Origin: Acidiflorens sp049589875
Lineage (GTDB): Bacteria > Acidobacteriota > Terriglobia > Terriglobales > Acidobacteriaceae
DNA: 64,000 nt
Direction of reading: 5' to 3'
NCBI GenBank assembly: GCA_049589875.1
Contig: JBAWBR010000034.1
Span: 14,793 to 78,792, forward strand
Shown here: piece after piece, positions 9,447 to 17,752 of the stretch
Numbering within the stretch: the first letter of the stretch is position 1
Layout: every line of letters starts with the position of its first letter
Program-made: the position numbers and the translations under genes
The notes under the pieces: generated by a model
What the model saw: only the letters and a program-made list of their open reading frames with translations
What the model was told of the DNA's origin: nothing
Databases searched by the model: none

Positions 9447-10975
9447 GAGAGATGTATGTGGGGAGGGCGGCACGTGTGATGGCTGTCGCAACTTTGATTT
9501 CCCTCGGATTAACCTCCTGTGTGGTGGGACCCAGATATCACAAGGCGTCCGCGCCCACGCCGAGCGCGCCGAATTATAAAGAGTCACCCGTTAATTTTCA
9601 GGATGCGGAAGGATGGAAGGTCGCCTCTCCGCAAGACCAGATGCTGCACGGCAACTGGTGGGAGATTTTTCAGCAGCCTGAATTAAACGATCTGGAAAAG
9701 CAGCTGAATATCAACAACCAGACGATCAAACAATATTTCGAGAATTATCTTGCCGCCCGCGCGGTGATTCGTGAAACCCGCGCGCAATACTATCCGACGG
9801 CGACGATAGGGGCGGGATTTACGCGCTCGCGTATTTCCGGAAACGTGTCGGCAGCCGCGGCCGGCACATCAGGTTACACCGGCGCGACAAGTTCGGAATT
9901 CTCGCTGCCGCTGGATGTTTCCTGGGCGCCGGATTTGTTTGGGCGCGTCCGCAATGCGGTGCGGGCCGCGCAAGCGACGGCGCAGGTCAGCGCGGCCGAT
10001 CTTGAAAATGAGCGTTTGCTCGAGCAGGCCACGCTCGCCGAAACGTTTTTTGAAATCCGCGGACAGGACGAGCTGCAAAGGATTTTGGACGCGACGGTCA
10101 AAGCGGACGAGGAAGTGCTGAACTCCGTACAGGCGCAATATGACGTTGGCACCGGCGACCAGGTCTCGGTTGAGCAGGCGAGGCAAACGCTTGAAAGCGC
10201 GCGGGCTTCAGCGACGAACGTTGCAATTGCGCGCGCCCAATATGAGCACGCGATTGCCATGCTGCTGGGCAAGGCCGCGAGTGATTTTTCCATGCCCGTG
10301 AAGCCGCTCACCGCGGAGCCGCCAGCAATCCCGACGGGGACACCCTCGCAGCTTCTGGAGCGGCGTCCGGATATTGCCGCTGCCGAGCGGCAGATGGCTG
10401 CGGCCAACGCGACAATCGGCATTGGCTACGCCGCTTTCTATCCTTCGCTGACTCTGAGCGCGAGTGGGGGGCTTGGGTCCTCTGCGATCAGCAAGCTTTT
10501 CAATACTGCCAGCCGCGAATGGTCAGTGGGACCGTCCATTTCGGAGACGATATTCGATGCCGGATTGCGGCGGGCGACGATCGACCAATACATTGCGACT
10601 TACAACGCGGACGTAGCCAGTTATCGCCAAACTGTACTTACGGCTTTTCAGCAAGTGGAGGATTATCTAGCTTCGACGCGTTTGCTCTGGCAGGAAATTC
10701 GCGATGCGAAGGCGGCCGTCGAATCCGCACAAAAAGCCTACGATCTGGAAAAAGGCCGATACGATACCGGCATCGATCCTTATATCACTTTGCTGGACAC
10801 TCAGACGGCCTTGTTTGGAACGCAGCAAACACTGCTGAATTTGCAGGTGCAGCAGATGACGAGCGCGGTCCAACTGGTACAGGCTTTGGGCGGCGGGTGG
10901 GACGTTTCTCAATTGCCATCGACGAAGCAGGTGACGCAAAAGCCTCCGCAGGACCAGCGAACGATTCAGCAGTAA
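9443..10975 (+). CDS. Outer-membrane efflux lipoprotein (NodT/OprM-type TolC family)
   Basis: Outer-membrane channel of the tripartite pump, 510 residues. The N-terminus has a lipoprotein signal with lipobox LTSC (Cys near residue 26), followed by the family's VVGPRYHK motif. Two repeats of the outer-membrane efflux domain follow, each with long alpha-hairpins (for example LLERRPDIAAAERQM at the start of the second and GLRRATIDQY further on). The start ATG at 9443 overlaps the permease stop (ATGA), so all four pump genes are translationally coupled. The C-terminal tail is Gln/Pro-rich. No dedicated regulator is adjacent. Confidence 0.93.
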   Translation: MREMYVGRAARVMAVATLISLGLTSCVVGPRYHKASAPTPSAPNYKESPVNFQDAEGWKVASPQDQMLHGNWWEIFQQPELNDLEKQLNINNQTIKQYFENYLAARAVIRETRAQYYPTATIGAGFTRSRISGNVSAAAAGTSGYTGATSSEFSLPLDVSWAPDLFGRVRNAVRAAQATAQVSAADLENERLLEQATLAETFFEIRGQDELQRILDATVKADEEVLNSVQAQYDVGTGDQVSVEQARQTLESARASATNVAIARAQYEHAIAMLLGKAASDFSMPVKPLTAEPPAIPTGTPSQLLERRPDIAAAERQMAAANATIGIGYAAFYPSLTLSASGGLGSSAISKLFNTASREWSVGPSISETIFDAGLRRATIDQYIATYNADVASYRQTVLTAFQQVEDYLASTRLLWQEIRDAKAAVESAQKAYDLEKGRYDTGIDPYITLLDTQTALFGTQQTLLNLQVQQMTSAVQLVQALGGGWDVSQLPSTKQVTQKPPQDQRTIQQ

Positions 10976-11078
10976 CGCGGTGCAGCCACAGACATGTTTC
11001 GCGCGCGCAGCACATCGTTAGCCCAGGGCTGATAGCGTTGATTTCGCCTTTTATCGCCGTCACCCATCCACCGCTCAT

Positions 11079-11378
11079 TCACTGCCACTGCGCCTTGTGC
11101 CGTGCCAGCCACCAGCAGGGAACGTTCCACTGCGACAAAGCATATTGCGGAAACAGTGTTCGCGAACAGGGCTGGTCTGCTGTTCCCATGTAGTCGTACT
11201 CAGCCTTGTTGCCCTTGAGGGGTGTCTGGAGATACTGCTCCACAGGAACGCTGCTCATGGCGGTTCCCTGCGCTCGCCGCACGGCAAACAAACTCCAATC
11301 AAGAAGGTAAAGAAGCGACGTCAGAATCAGCAGATATTTTGCGGCTTGTCCGAAAAAATCAATCGGTTCGATTCGCAT
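11079..11378 (-). CDS. Small hypothetical membrane protein coupled to histidine kinase
   Basis: A 99-residue product with a membrane segment at about residues 12-30 (KYLLILTSLLYLLDW) and then a mostly polar C-terminal region containing the sequence KGNKAEYDYMG and a Cys-Ser-Arg-Thr-Leu-Phe-Pro stretch. Its ATG lies two bases after the stop of the histidine kinase gene on the same strand, which argues for translational coupling and a real gene. I do not recognise a named family, though the composition is that of a conserved small protein rather than a random frame. It might be a membrane partner of the kinase, which itself has no membrane segment. That is inference from spacing only. Confidence 0.7.
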   Translation of the reverse strand: MRIEPIDFFGQAAKYLLILTSLLYLLDWSLFAVRRAQGTAMSSVPVEQYLQTPLKGNKAEYDYMGTADQPCSRTLFPQYALSQWNVPCWWLARHKAQWQ

Positions 11379-11380
11379 GG

Positions 11381-13375
11381 CTACCGAAGCGCCGTATGAA
11401 TTGTTTTCAGGAGTGCGCTTCGGGTGAATGGCTTGTCCAGCATGGCAATCCCCTCCTTCGCGTCGCCGTTCTGCGCAATAAGTTCACCAGTATATCCGGA
11501 CATGTAGACCACCTTGAGATCCGGTTGCCGGCGAAGAAGTTCATGAGTCAATTCCGGTCCACTCATGCCGCGCATCACGACGTCGGTCAATACGACGTCG
11601 ATCGATATGCTGCCGTTGGATGCCAGCTTGCTTAGCGCTGAATTTCCATCTTCAGCCTCAATCACGTTGTAGCCGTGTTCCTGCAACATCTGCCGTGTGA
11701 GCTGGCGCATGAGTGCATCGTCTTCGACTAAAAGAATTGTTTTTCCTTCCGCCTTGGGAGGCAGGGCATCGGCGGTGGCACTCGTCGCCATCCCCAGCTT
11801 GTGGTCGGCGGCGGGTAAATAAATCTTGAAGGTGGTGCCGCGTCCGACTTCGCTGTAGACCCAGACATGGCCGCCGTTTTGCTTCACGATTCCATACACT
11901 GTCGCCAATCCCAAACCAGTGCCCTTGCCAATTTCCTTGGTCGTGAAAAATGGTTCGAAGATTTGAGAAAGAGTTGTGGGGTCCATGCCCACACCGGTAT
12001 CGCTGATAGCGAGCAAAACGTAGCGTCCCGGTTTCAGCGGCAGATGCTGTGCGGCAAATGCCGCGTCCAACTCCTGCAATGAAGTTTCGACAATCAGCTT
12101 ACCGCCCTTCGGCATGGCATCCCGCGCGTTCACTGCGATGTTCAAAACGACTTGATCGAGCTGGGCTGGATCGGACTCGACAACTGCAACCTCAACTCCA
12201 TGGCGGACGATCACCTGAACGTCATCGCCCATCAGGGGACGCAGCAGCTTCACAACCTCTTTCACCACCTCATTCAAATCGAGCAGGCGCGGTTGAGTGC
12301 TGACTTGTCTTCGGCTGAAGGAGAGCAATTGACGTGTGAGCGCCGCGCCGCGTTTGGAGGCCTCCTGAATGTTGTCGATATATTGCGCGGCGTCATTGGG
12401 TTCGACCCGGCCCCGCAACAATTCGCAGCAGGCCGAAACAATGCCCAGCACATTATTAAAGTCGTGGGCCACGCCGCCGGCCAGTCGGCCAACGGCTTCC
12501 ATTTTTTGCGCCTGTCGAAGCATCTCTTCCGACCGCTTTTGCCCGGTAATATCGCGCGCGATCACGGAGGCCCCAATGATTCTCCCACTCGCATCCTGAA
12601 TGGGAGAAACAGAAATCGAGACGTTCAGGCGGTGGCCATCTCGTCGCACTCGAATCGTTTCAAAATGTTCGACCCGGTGGCCCTGGCGAATCTTCTCGAG
12701 TATCTGCATCGTTTCGTCCTGGCGATCATTGGGCGCAAGAATCGTAATCGGCTTGCCAATAACCTCAGCGGCGGCATAGCCGTAAATGGCTTCCGCGCCT
12801 TTGTTCCAGTGGGTGATTGTGCCCTCGAGATTTTTTGCAATGATCGCGTCCTGTGAAGAATCCACGATTAGCGCAAGCCGATTCTGCGATTCCTGCAACT
12901 CGCGGTCTTTGCTGGCGGCCAGTTCCGCCTGCGCCTTGCGGAGTTCCTCCTCAATGCGTTTGCGCTCGCTAATGTCGCGGATCGCGCTCAACACCAGCAA
13001 GCCGGCCTGAGTGGACACCGGAGACAAACTGATTTCAACCGGGAATTGCGAACCATCCTTGCGGCGGCCGCGGAGATCGAGTTGTGCGCCCATGCGACGC
13101 ATCTCGGGATGATGGCTGAAGCGCTCACGATGGCGATGGTGCTGTTCCCGCTGTCCCATGGGCACAAGCATTTCCACGCTCTGACCAATGAGTTCGCCCT
13201 GGGTGTATCCAAATAGATGTTCGGTTTGAGAGTTGACCTGCACGATGATGCCTTGGGCGTCAACAGCGACCATGGCGTCAGGCACGGCTTCGAAGAAACT
13301 TGGAGACAGAAGTTGGTCAGTCACGTTCTCGCCGAGGCTGGGTCTTTTCTCGGGATGCGGATCGATAGCTTGCAC
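11381..13375 (-). CDS. Hybrid sensor histidine kinase (PAS-PAS-HisKA-HATPase-REC)
   Basis: Cytosolic hybrid two-component kinase, 664 residues, with no membrane helix. There are two PAS domains (about 20-135 and 165-285). The dimerisation/phosphoacceptor helix contains the H-box AHDFNN (about residue 305). The ATP-binding domain carries the N-box NIAVNARDAM, G1 DTGVGMD and G2 GKGTGLGLATVYG. The C-terminal receiver (about 545-660) has the acidic pair in LLVEDDALMRQ and the phosphoacceptor Asp in VVLTDVVMRGMSG. The AHDFNN type H-box is the one common in soluble PAS kinases with fused receivers. There is no output domain or separate response regulator next to it, so the target is unknown. Followed two bases later by a small membrane protein gene; a Fur-family gene lies upstream on the same strand. 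Confidence 0.95.
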   Translation of the reverse strand: MQAIDPHPEKRPSLGENVTDQLLSPSFFEAVPDAMVAVDAQGIIVQVNSQTEHLFGYTQGELIGQSVEMLVPMGQREQHHRHRERFSHHPEMRRMGAQLDLRGRRKDGSQFPVEISLSPVSTQAGLLVLSAIRDISERKRIEEELRKAQAELAASKDRELQESQNRLALIVDSSQDAIIAKNLEGTITHWNKGAEAIYGYAAAEVIGKPITILAPNDRQDETMQILEKIRQGHRVEHFETIRVRRDGHRLNVSISVSPIQDASGRIIGASVIARDITGQKRSEEMLRQAQKMEAVGRLAGGVAHDFNNVLGIVSACCELLRGRVEPNDAAQYIDNIQEASKRGAALTRQLLSFSRRQVSTQPRLLDLNEVVKEVVKLLRPLMGDDVQVIVRHGVEVAVVESDPAQLDQVVLNIAVNARDAMPKGGKLIVETSLQELDAAFAAQHLPLKPGRYVLLAISDTGVGMDPTTLSQIFEPFFTTKEIGKGTGLGLATVYGIVKQNGGHVWVYSEVGRGTTFKIYLPAADHKLGMATSATADALPPKAEGKTILLVEDDALMRQLTRQMLQEHGYNVIEAEDGNSALSKLASNGSISIDVVLTDVVMRGMSGPELTHELLRRQPDLKVVYMSGYTGELIAQNGDAKEGIAMLDKPFTRSALLKTIHTALR

Positions 13376-13502
13376 AGGAATACTACCCCACGATTGTCCC
13401 TACTATACGTCCCGGTCCGTTACGGACTCAAGCGGATAAACGTTCCATTAAGCGCTGGGTTTAGTACAGCTGCGATTCGCAACACCGGTTTAAGGTAAGT
13501 CG

Positions 13503-13949
13503 CTAGCGGCGGCAAGCCGAACAATACCCGCCAACTTCGAGTCGCGAGACTACAATGTGAAAGCGGCAATCGCGCTGTAATTGGTTCTTTAGCGAATCGA
13601 AGATTTCACTTACAAATTCAGTAATCTTCCCACAGCGCAAGCAAGCCATGTGAATGTGGTCAGGGCCCAATTTGCGCTCGTAGTAATGGCCTTCGCCGTT
13701 CACATGCATGAGATCAAGTTCATCGATCAGCCCCTGTCTCTTCAACAGTTCGAGCGTGCGATAAACCGTGCTGCGATCCACTGAGCCTTCCAATCGTTGG
13801 GCCTTGCGCAGGATCTGACTTGCATCCAGATGCTTGGACGCGGTTTCAATGACCTGGAGAATCGCGCGGCGCTGAATGGTCATGCGGATTCCCCGGTCGG
13901 CGAGTTGCGTCTGAAGGCGGCCGGGAATCTGAGTATGCGGTAATGGCAT
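13503..13949 (-). CDS. Fur-family metal-responsive transcriptional regulator
   Basis: DNA-binding metal-sensing repressor of 148 residues. The N-terminal winged helix (about residues 10-85) includes the family signature DRSTVYRTLELLKRQGLI. The dimerisation domain has the metal-binding HYYERKLGPDHIHMACLRC region and two CxxC pairs (CLRC and the C-terminal CSAC) that would hold the structural zinc. It could be Fur, PerR or Zur; sequence alone does not separate them. It is transcribed divergently from a TonB-dependent receptor. The shared intergenic region holds a 15-base near-repeat and a short palindrome (13971-14078), which are candidate operators. Control of the receptor and of itself is the likely role. 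Confidence 0.93.
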   Translation of the reverse strand: MPLPHTQIPGRLQTQLADRGIRMTIQRRAILQVIETASKHLDASQILRKAQRLEGSVDRSTVYRTLELLKRQGLIDELDLMHVNGEGHYYERKLGPDHIHMACLRCGKITEFVSEIFDSLKNQLQRDCRFHIVVSRLEVGGYCSACRR

Positions 13950-13970
13950 GGTTCAATGTCAGCTAAAGAT

Positions 13971-14078
13971 GCGACAGTGTTGCAAGTAAATTGCAGTGGA
14001 ATCTTTTGTCCGATCTTGACCTAGTTGAGGTCCGAACGGTACGGTCTAAGTGTAATCGCTTTTGCGACCGTGTTGCAA
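13971..14078. promoter_or_regulatory. Candidate Fur-family operators between regulator and receptor
   Basis: The motif GCGACAGTGTTGCAA (13971-13985) recurs as GCGACCGTGTTGCAA (14064-14078), 14 of 15 bases identical and 93 bases apart. The first copy runs into a perfect inverted repeat, TGCAA-5-TTGCA, at 13981-13995. Both lie in the roughly 200-base divergent region between the Fur-family gene and the TonB-dependent receptor. Fur-family dimers bind short palindromes in such places. Binding is inferred, not shown. Confidence 0.45.
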
Positions 14079-14146
14079 CTAGCGTCGATAGCAATGCCAG
14101 CAGGTTAACGTGTGAGAAAAAAGCTCAATCTTTTTCCTGGGGGACG

Positions 14147-17100
14147 ATGACGGCCTCTATTAACTCGACGAGATCACAACGTCTTTTCGTTGTTTTCTTG
14201 CTTCTTTCAATGAGTTGCGCATGGGCCGTTGTTGGGGGCCGCATTCAAGGTTCGGTTAAGGACCCTAGTGGCGCTGTGGTTGCGAAAGCTGCCGTCGCCG
14301 CAATTGACACAGACACTCGCGTTCAGATCCTGACGGCTACGGATGACGAGGGAGCCTATGTGTTCCCTCTTCTCCCTACGGGCCGTTATGAGATCGCAAT
14401 CACAGTCCCAGGGTTTCGGCCCTACCGGCGGACTGGGGTCGTTGTCGATTCGGATAGCGCATTGATTGTCGACGTCACACTGAGAGTGGGCGCGAGGGAG
14501 GATTCCGTGGTCGTCGAGGACACGGCCGCCCGGGTCGAAACATCGGATACACAAATGGGCGAGGTAATTAGCGACAGGCAGATAGCGGCCGTGCCCTTGA
14601 ATGGCCGCAGCTTTACTGACCTGCTCTCTCTTCAACCCGGCGTCGCTCCGGCAACGTCACTCACTTCCGGCACGGTGCAGGATATTGGCGCCAGCGCTTT
14701 TTCTCCGTCTGGCGACTTGAATCCGGGAACGATTTCAATCAATGGCCAGCGCGAGTTCTCCAACGCATTTACTGTGAACGGCAGCGATGCAGAAGAGGAG
14801 GTGAATGCGGGGACGGCCATCATTCCCAATCTCGATTCGATTGCCGAATTCCGCATTCTCACCAGCAACTTCGATGCGGAAACCGGGGGCCACAGTGGCG
14901 GACAGATCAGCGTGGTCACGAAATCGGGCACCAACCAGTTTCACGGCGATATTTTCGAATTTCTTCGCAACACGAATCTTGACGCCCGTAATTATTTTTC
15001 ACCGGAACGCGGACTGTACGATCAAAATCAGTTTGGCGTCACCTTCGGCGGGCCAATCCGAAAAAGCAAAGTTTTCTTTTTTGCCGATTATCAAGGAACT
15101 CGATTGAAACAGGGTATCGACACCCCTACGATTTCCGTGCCTTCGGTGCAAGACAGGAGCGGCGATCTTTCCGATCTAGCGAGTTCCTTCGTAACTGCGG
15201 ACGCCAACGGAAACACAGTGCCGACCATCGTAAATGGAACTTACTGGGCCAGCCAGCTCTCGCAGAAACTGGGCTATGCAGTCTCCGCCAATGAACCATA
15301 TTACTTTTATAAAGGTGAGGATGAGCCGGGCAATCAGATTTCGCCAATCACTTACAAATCGTCGTGCGCGTCTACGGCGCAGTGCGTTCTGCCTGGGTTA
15401 GAGATTCCCCAGACCGCATGGTCCGCGCCAGCGAGGAATCTACTGCGATACATTCCGGCTCCAAACACGGGTCCAGAGAGCTTCGCGACATCGGCGTTCA
15501 ATGAGACGTTGCGTGATGACAAGGGAGCCTATCGACTCGACGACAACAGCCGATGGGGACTGTCTTCCGTCTATTATTTTCTTGACGACTACACGCTTAA
15601 CAATCCATATCCGGCGGCGCAAAGCGGAGCCAATGTGCCCGGTTTTAATGATCTCAATCTTGGCCGGACACAATTGCTCAGCCTGGGTCACAACAAGGCC
15701 TTAAGCACCACCGCCGTCAACGATTTTCACTTCAGTTATTTGCGCGACAGCAACAACCTGGGAGTGCCGGTCGGCGGAGTCGGTGTCAGTCTGGCATCGC
15801 AGGGATTCCAAATCGGTGGCTCGGGAATAGTGCCTCTCAATCCTCAAGGCGAGGGCGTCGAGAACATCATCTTCAACGCGTATTCCATTGGAACAACTCC
15901 CAACGAACTGCGGCAAACGAACAACACCCTCCAGTGGATCGACAACTTTTCCAAGGTGCTAGGCCGGCACACGATGAAATTTGGCGCAGAATTTCACTAC
16001 GACCAGATCAACACCCATGTAATCGCGCAATTCAACGGGAATTTTCTTTTTACCGGCAGCGAGACCGGTTCCGATTTCGCCGACTTCCTGCTGGGCATTC
16101 CCAGCCAATATAACCAGAGCCAGTTGCAACCGTTCTACGGACGCAATCGATACTGGGGACTTTACGCGCAAGACAGTTGGCGTGTCCGCTCCGATCTCAT
16201 TTTGAATTATGGTTTACGCTGGGACCGCATCGAGCCCTGGTACGAAAAAAACAATAGGATTTCAACGTTTGAGGCGGGCAAGACTACGGGCGTATTCCCC
16301 GGTGCGCCGGCGGGCATACTTTTCCCGACCGACCCGGGTGTGCCCCGCACTCTTGCGCCGCCAGGGAATCGCGATTTCGCTCCGCGCATTGGTCTGGCCT
16401 ACTCGCCGAACGCTATGCCAGACACGTTTCTCGGGAAGCTTCTTGGTGAGTCCGACAAAACCAGCATTCGCGCAGGCTTCGGGATGTATTACTCTCAGAT
16501 CGAAGCGCTAACCGTGGGAGTGTTAGCAGGCAACGCGCCGTTCGGCATTACTTACTCGAGTCCGGCCCCGCCCTTGTTCGCGACGCCTTTTATTACCGCA
16601 TCGACTGGGCAAGACCAGATGAATCCCTTTCCTGTGACACTTGCCACCGGAGCTGCATCCGTCCACCATCCGAATCCAAATATCGATTGGTCTCAATATT
16701 TGCCAATCACCGGCATTCCCGCCTATCCCACGACTAACAGAATTCCTTACGTCGAAGAATATATGCTTTCGTTCCAACGTCAGCTTGGGGCCAACACAGT
16801 TCTCAGCGCAAGCTATGTCGGCAACGAGGGGCACCGTTCCCTTGTTCTGGAGGAGGCGAATCCCGGGAATCCCGCACTGTGCTTAAGTCTGCCCGGCTGC
16901 GGACCTTTTCAGGAGGACACCTACCATACCCGTGGTCCGCTGGGCGCTAACTTTGGCAGCGACACCAATCAGGCTACCATCGGCAAATCAAATTACAACG
17001 CCCTCGAATTAAGTTTGCATCACACTAGCCGCCGGCTGGATTTTTCCACGGGATACACTTACAGCAAATCAATGGACAATTCTTCAAGTCTGGGTGAGCA

Positions 17101-17746
17101 GGTTAATCCGGTCAATCCCGCGTTGAGCTATGCCTTGTCGGCGTTCGATGTTAAGCACAATTTTGTAGCCAGTTATAGATGTCAACTTCCGGTGGAGCGT
17201 CTTTTTCGGAAATCGACTCATTGGACTGAAGGCTGGACTTTGTCGGGAGTTACGCATTTCAGCAGTGGGTTTCCCGTGACTCTCTATAACTACGGTGATA
17301 ACTCTCTGCTTGGTGCGGAACCAAACGGCATTAACAACTATGGCGTCGACGAGCCTCAATATACTCCGGGCCCTCTTCAGTGGAACCAGAATCCGCGCAA
17401 TGGCGCCGCTTATTTCAATACTTCGCTCTTTGGCTTGCAACCCCTGGGAACTCCAGGTAACGCCAAACGCCGCTTCTTTTATGGCCCTGGACTCGACAAC
17501 TATGACATGGCGCTGATGAAAGAACTGCGAGTTCGCGAATCCAAAATGTTAAACTTCCGCGTGGAGGCGTTCAATATATTCAACCACGCCCAGTTTTATG
17601 GTCCTGGGGCCGTCAACGGAAACGTTAACGAGCTTTGTTCAAATGCCGAAAGCGGCTCCCTTGCCGCCGAGACGTCTTGCTTCGGCCACGTAGTCACGGC
17701 AATGTCTCCGCGCCTAATGCAGGCTTCCTTAAAGTTTGTATTCTGA
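14147..17746 (+). CDS. TonB-dependent receptor, Oar-like, with carboxypeptidase-like N-domain
   Basis: Outer-membrane receptor of about 1199 residues. I place the start at ATG 14147, with a GGGGG-type ribosome site just before it, because this gives a signal peptide (RLFVVFLLLSMSCAWA); the frame is open further upstream from TTG 13991, but without a signal. After the signal comes a carboxypeptidase-regulatory-like beta domain (GRIQGSVKDPSGAVV, about residues 29-110), a plug (VPLNGRSFTDLLSLQPGV), and a very long beta-barrel ending in an aromatic residue (KFVF). This architecture is typical of the expanded Oar-like receptors of Acidobacteria, usually linked to uptake of large substrates. Divergence from a Fur-family regulator suggests metal-dependent control and perhaps metal-chelate uptake. 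The substrate is unknown. Convergent with hypF, with only six bases between stops. Confidence 0.92.
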   Translation: MTASINSTRSQRLFVVFLLLSMSCAWAVVGGRIQGSVKDPSGAVVAKAAVAAIDTDTRVQILTATDDEGAYVFPLLPTGRYEIAITVPGFRPYRRTGVVVDSDSALIVDVTLRVGAREDSVVVEDTAARVETSDTQMGEVISDRQIAAVPLNGRSFTDLLSLQPGVAPATSLTSGTVQDIGASAFSPSGDLNPGTISINGQREFSNAFTVNGSDAEEEVNAGTAIIPNLDSIAEFRILTSNFDAETGGHSGGQISVVTKSGTNQFHGDIFEFLRNTNLDARNYFSPERGLYDQNQFGVTFGGPIRKSKVFFFADYQGTRLKQGIDTPTISVPSVQDRSGDLSDLASSFVTADANGNTVPTIVNGTYWASQLSQKLGYAVSANEPYYFYKGEDEPGNQISPITYKSSCASTAQCVLPGLEIPQTAWSAPARNLLRYIPAPNTGPESFATSAFNETLRDDKGAYRLDDNSRWGLSSVYYFLDDYTLNNPYPAAQSGANVPGFNDLNLGRTQLLSLGHNKALSTTAVNDFHFSYLRDSNNLGVPVGGVGVSLASQGFQIGGSGIVPLNPQGEGVENIIFNAYSIGTTPNELRQTNNTLQWIDNFSKVLGRHTMKFGAEFHYDQINTHVIAQFNGNFLFTGSETGSDFADFLLGIPSQYNQSQLQPFYGRNRYWGLYAQDSWRVRSDLILNYGLRWDRIEPWYEKNNRISTFEAGKTTGVFPGAPAGILFPTDPGVPRTLAPPGNRDFAPRIGLAYSPNAMPDTFLGKLLGESDKTSIRAGFGMYYSQIEALTVGVLAGNAPFGITYSSPAPPLFATPFITASTGQDQMNPFPVTLATGAASVHHPNPNIDWSQYLPITGIPAYPTTNRIPYVEEYMLSFQRQLGANTVLSASYVGNEGHRSLVLEEANPGNPALCLSLPGCGPFQEDTYHTRGPLGANFGSDTNQATIGKSNYNALELSLHHTSRRLDFSTGYTYSKSMDNSSSLGEQVNPVNPALSYALSAFDVKHNFVASYRCQLPVERLFRKSTHWTEGWTLSGVTHFSSGFPVTLYNYGDNSLLGAEPNGINNYGVDEPQYTPGPLQWNQNPRNGAAYFNTSLFGLQPLGTPGNAKRRFFYGPGLDNYDMALMKELRVRESKMLNFRVEAFNIFNHAQFYGPGAVNGNVNELCSNAESGSLAAETSCFGHVVTAMSPRLMQASLKFVF

Positions 17747-17752
17747 TTTTTA

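Noticed and set aside
13991..14146. Longer N-terminus of the TonB-dependent receptor starting at TTG 13991
   Set aside because: It would bury the signal peptide 60 residues in and run over the candidate operators; ATG 14147 has a ribosome site and a normal signal.
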